DNA of 6,816 bases from Acidobacteriota bacterium (GTDB lineage Bacteria > Acidobacteriota > Blastocatellia > Pyrinomonadales > Pyrinomonadaceae): contig JAEZJR010000338.1 in assembly GCA_023415725.1 (NCBI GenBank), positions 1-6,816 of the forward strand, written 5' to 3'. Position numbers and translations under genes: made by a program. This document shows positions 5,292-6,816 of the stretch, one piece after another. The notes beneath the pieces were generated by a model. The model was not told where the DNA came from and did no database searches. It saw only the letters and a list, made by a program, of their open reading frames with translations. Every line of letters begins with the position of its first letter. Position 1 is the stretch's first letter.

Positions 5292-5759
5292 ATGGAACAC
5301 GACAAAGCTCTCAGATACCACCTCATCGAGTTCCTCGACGCCCGCTCCGCCCACATCGACGTCGAATCCGCCCTCGACGGCTTTCCGCTCGACCGCATCA
5401 ATGATCGGATCCCCGGTTCGCCCCACACGGCCTGGCAGCTTCTTGAGCACATCCGCATCGCCCAGTGGGACATCCTCGATTTCAGCACGAACGCCAAATA
5501 CAAAGAGATGGCGTGGCCGGACGATTACTGGCCCAAGGCCGAAGCGACCGAAGACGACTGGCGCCGCTCCGTAGAACAGGTCCTCGGCGACCTCCAAAAG
5601 ATGCGCGACCTCGTCGCCGACCCGAACACTGATCTCTTCAAACCGCTCGAGCACGGCCAAGGGCAAACGCTCCTCCGCGAAACGATGCTCGTCGCCGACC
5701 ACAACGCCTACCACATCGGCCAACTGATGCTGCTCCGCCGCATCTTCGAGAATTCCTAA
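5292..5759 (+). CDS. DinB-family (DinB/YfiT fold) protein
   Basis: 155 aa, the usual length for the DinB-like four-helix-bundle family. The metal-binding triad pattern is present: H53 in TAWQLLEHIRIAQWDIL (helix 2), and H137 and H141 in LVADHNAYHIGQLMLLRR (helix 4). The order and spacing (one His, then H-x3-H near the C-terminus followed by GQL) is the DinB signature. Members bind Ni or Zn and include thiol-dependent transferases (bacillithiol, mycothiol), hydrolases and many uncharacterised proteins; the substrate cannot be predicted. ATG 5292 is chosen because upstream sequence is the repeat-filled spacer; no Shine-Dalgarno is evident. The stop abuts the ATG of the YwbE-like gene, so the two are probably co-translated. 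Confidence 0.88.
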   Translation: MEHDKALRYHLIEFLDARSAHIDVESALDGFPLDRINDRIPGSPHTAWQLLEHIRIAQWDILDFSTNAKYKEMAWPDDYWPKAEATEDDWRRSVEQVLGDLQKMRDLVADPNTDLFKPLEHGQGQTLLRETMLVADHNAYHIGQLMLLRRIFENS

Positions 5760-5960
5760 ATGCCCCACCGCCAGCGCAAGAACATCCGCCCCGGCGTAAA
5801 GGTGGCGATCGTCCTCAAACAGGACCAACGCACCGGCCGACGAACCGTCGGTGTGGTGAAGGACATCCTAACCAACTCCCCAACCCACCCCCACGGTATC
5901 AAGGTCCGCCTCACCGACGGCCAGGTCGGCCGCGTGCAGGAGATTCTAAGCGAAGATTAG
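5760..5960 (+). CDS. ywbE: YwbE family small protein
   Basis: 66 aa, soluble and basic, matching Bacillus YwbE (DUF2196) over its whole length: an N-terminal RKNIRPGVKVAIVLKQDQRTGRRT (about 6-29), then GVVKDILTNSPTHPHGIKVRL (31-51) and DGQVGRVQEIL (53-63). Those blocks are nearly invariant in the family as I recall it. The alternating beta pattern with the GVKV and GIKVRL strands suggests a small beta-barrel, KOW- or SH3-like, which would suit nucleic-acid binding, but the cellular role is not known. ATG 5760 follows the DinB TAA with no gap (TAAATG) and has no Shine-Dalgarno of its own, which points to translational coupling with the upstream gene. Confidence 0.92.
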   Translation: MPHRQRKNIRPGVKVAIVLKQDQRTGRRTVGVVKDILTNSPTHPHGIKVRLTDGQVGRVQEILSED

Positions 5961-5980
5961 CCGCCGTCTCCCGAAAACTG

Positions 5981-6008
5981 GAAGCTCGAAGCTGATAGCT
6001 GACAGCTG
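5981..6008. repeat. Heptamer tandem repeat, consensus nnAGCTG, four units
   Basis: Four exact 7-nt units follow one another: GAAGCTC, GAAGCTG, ATAGCTG and ACAGCTG. A degenerate AAAACTG precedes them at 5974-5980. The AGCT core is palindromic, so each unit is partly self-complementary. It lies in the 114-bp gap between the YwbE-like gene and the oxidoreductase gene. AGCTGATAGCTGA-type strings are, as I recall, frequent in bacterial intergenic DNA. No function is assigned. Confidence 0.65.
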
Positions 6009-6074
6009 GTTCAATAACGGATTTCTATTCCATTGCGGGCTTTTCCGATTGCTGGTAACTTACGTCCGTGACCC
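6009..6074 (+). other. Upstream region of the oxidoreductase gene
   Basis: This stretch between the heptamer repeat and the ATG at 6075 is moderately AT-rich at 6010-6035. I see no strong sigma-70 promoter; the best pair, TTGCGG at 6033-6038 with a poor TAACTT 17 nt later, is weak. No Shine-Dalgarno precedes the ATG. Confidence 0.3.
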
Positions 6075-6816
6075 ATGAATAACAACTTCCTCATCTACGG
6101 CGCCAACGGCTACACCGGTGAGCTCATCACGCGTTACGCCATCGAGCGCGGGATGAAGCCCATCATCGCGGGCCGCAACGAAGCGGCGATCAAAGCTCTC
6201 GCCGAAAAGCACGGCCTCGAACATCGCGTCTTCTCGCTGGACGAAACGGCCAAGCTGGACGCTGCTTTGAACGAGGTGAAAACCGTGCTGCATTGCGCCG
6301 GTCCGTTCTCGCTCACATCACGCCAGATGGGCGAAGCCTGCCTGCGGACGAAGACGCACTACACCGACATCACCGGCGAGATCGCTGTCTTCGAGGCATG
6401 CGCGGCCGGCGATCAATTGGCGAAGGATGCGGGGATAATGGTCATGCCCGGTGTCGGTTTCGACGTTGTCCCGAGCGATTGTTTGGCGGTGCATCTGAAG
6501 AACCGATTGCCTACCGCTAAGCACCTCACGCTCGCGTTCTACGGCATGGGCCGCATCTCGCACGGCACGCAATCGACGATGGTGATGAACGCCGGCAAGG
6601 GCGGGGCGGTCCGCCGTGACGGCAAGATCTTTCCAGTGCCCGCGGCCTGGCGCACGCGCGAGATCGACTTCGGCGGGGGAGTCAAAAAGCTCGGCGTCAC
6701 CATCCCCTGGGGCGACGTCGCGACCGCTTATCACTCCACGGGCATCCCGAACATCGAGGTCTACACCATCGCTCCGAAGAGCGCGCTCAAGGCGATGAAA
6801 CTCTCCCGCTATTTCG
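6075..6816 (+). CDS. Saccharopine dehydrogenase-like NAD(P)-dependent oxidoreductase, incomplete at right edge
   Basis: 247 codons are open from ATG 6075 to the window end, with no stop; the C-terminus is missing (relatives are about 340-420 aa). An N-terminal Rossmann fold is clear: FLIYGANGYTGELI (5-18, with GxxGxxG at G9, G12, G15), AGRN at 32-35 after beta-2, suiting an NADP-type 2'-phosphate site, then VLHCAGPFS (71-79), THYTDITGE (94-102) and PGVGFDVVPSDCLA (125-138). The YxDxTGE and GFDxVPSDC blocks mark the saccharopine dehydrogenase / trans-acting enoyl reductase-like family rather than true lysine-pathway enzymes. The substrate is unknown; family roles include reduction of lipid or polyketide double bonds, as in mycobacterial Rv2449c-type proteins. 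Function beyond NAD(P)-dependent reductase is a guess. Confidence 0.9.
   Translation, partial: MNNNFLIYGANGYTGELITRYAIERGMKPIIAGRNEAAIKALAEKHGLEHRVFSLDETAKLDAALNEVKTVLHCAGPFSLTSRQMGEACLRTKTHYTDITGEIAVFEACAAGDQLAKDAGIMVMPGVGFDVVPSDCLAVHLKNRLPTAKHLTLAFYGMGRISHGTQSTMVMNAGKGGAVRRDGKIFPVPAAWRTREIDFGGGVKKLGVTIPWGDVATAYHSTGIPNIEVYTIAPKSALKAMKLSRYF

Noticed and set aside
5166..5828. 220-codon open frame on the minus strand
   Set aside because: It runs antisense across the DinB-like gene and the spacer repeat; the sense genes have family motifs and this frame has none.

Overview
The window is about 60% G+C by eye, with tightly packed genes and no phage, transposase, CRISPR or RNA-gene signature. The best taxonomic hint is a secreted protein with the 'VWFA-related Acidobacterial' domain architecture. 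Together with the MnmA, MATE, Aat and DinB sequence types, this suggests an Acidobacteriota genome, possibly Blastocatellia-like. That placement is an inference, not a proof.

Layout, left to right. (1) 1-341, minus: the N-terminal part of the tRNA 2-thiouridylase MnmA, running off the left edge. (2) 342-418: a short divergent spacer with a perfect 8-bp palindrome. (3) 419-2062, plus: an exported protein that joins a DUF6624-like domain to a VWFA domain. (4) 2055-2648, minus: a homologue of the KamB/NpmA 16S rRNA A1408-N1 methyltransferases (aminoglycoside-resistance fold), overlapping the VWFA gene tail to tail by 8 bp. Its expected N-terminus is visible upstream (2649-2708) in the same frame and register, but two consecutive stop codons interrupt it. 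(5) 2709-3000: a relatively AT-rich divergent spacer whose right half can fold into a hairpin series and carries a 9-bp direct repeat. (6) 3001-4428, plus: a MATE-family multidrug exporter. (7) 4432-4503: a 22-bp-arm inverted repeat. (8) 4520-5227, plus: leucyl/phenylalanyl-tRNA-protein transferase (aat). (9) 5234-5276: a degenerate TTTGTG repeat. (10) 5292-5759 and 5760-5960, plus: a DinB-fold protein and a YwbE-family protein, abutting as TAA-ATG. (11) 5981-6008: a heptamer repeat. (12) 6075 to the right edge, plus: a saccharopine-dehydrogenase-like NAD(P)-dependent oxidoreductase, incomplete.

Most genes are housekeeping or general-purpose and do not form one pathway. The part most worth attention is 2055-4428: a ribosomal A1408 methyltransferase homologue and a drug exporter transcribed divergently from a shared, structured spacer, with the methyltransferase split by tandem stops just after a good ribosome-binding site and start. 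This could be a decayed resistance gene, an assembly error, or a leader-peptide or reinitiation arrangement. A second theme is that three plus-strand spacers each hold a different kind of short low-complexity or inverted repeat.
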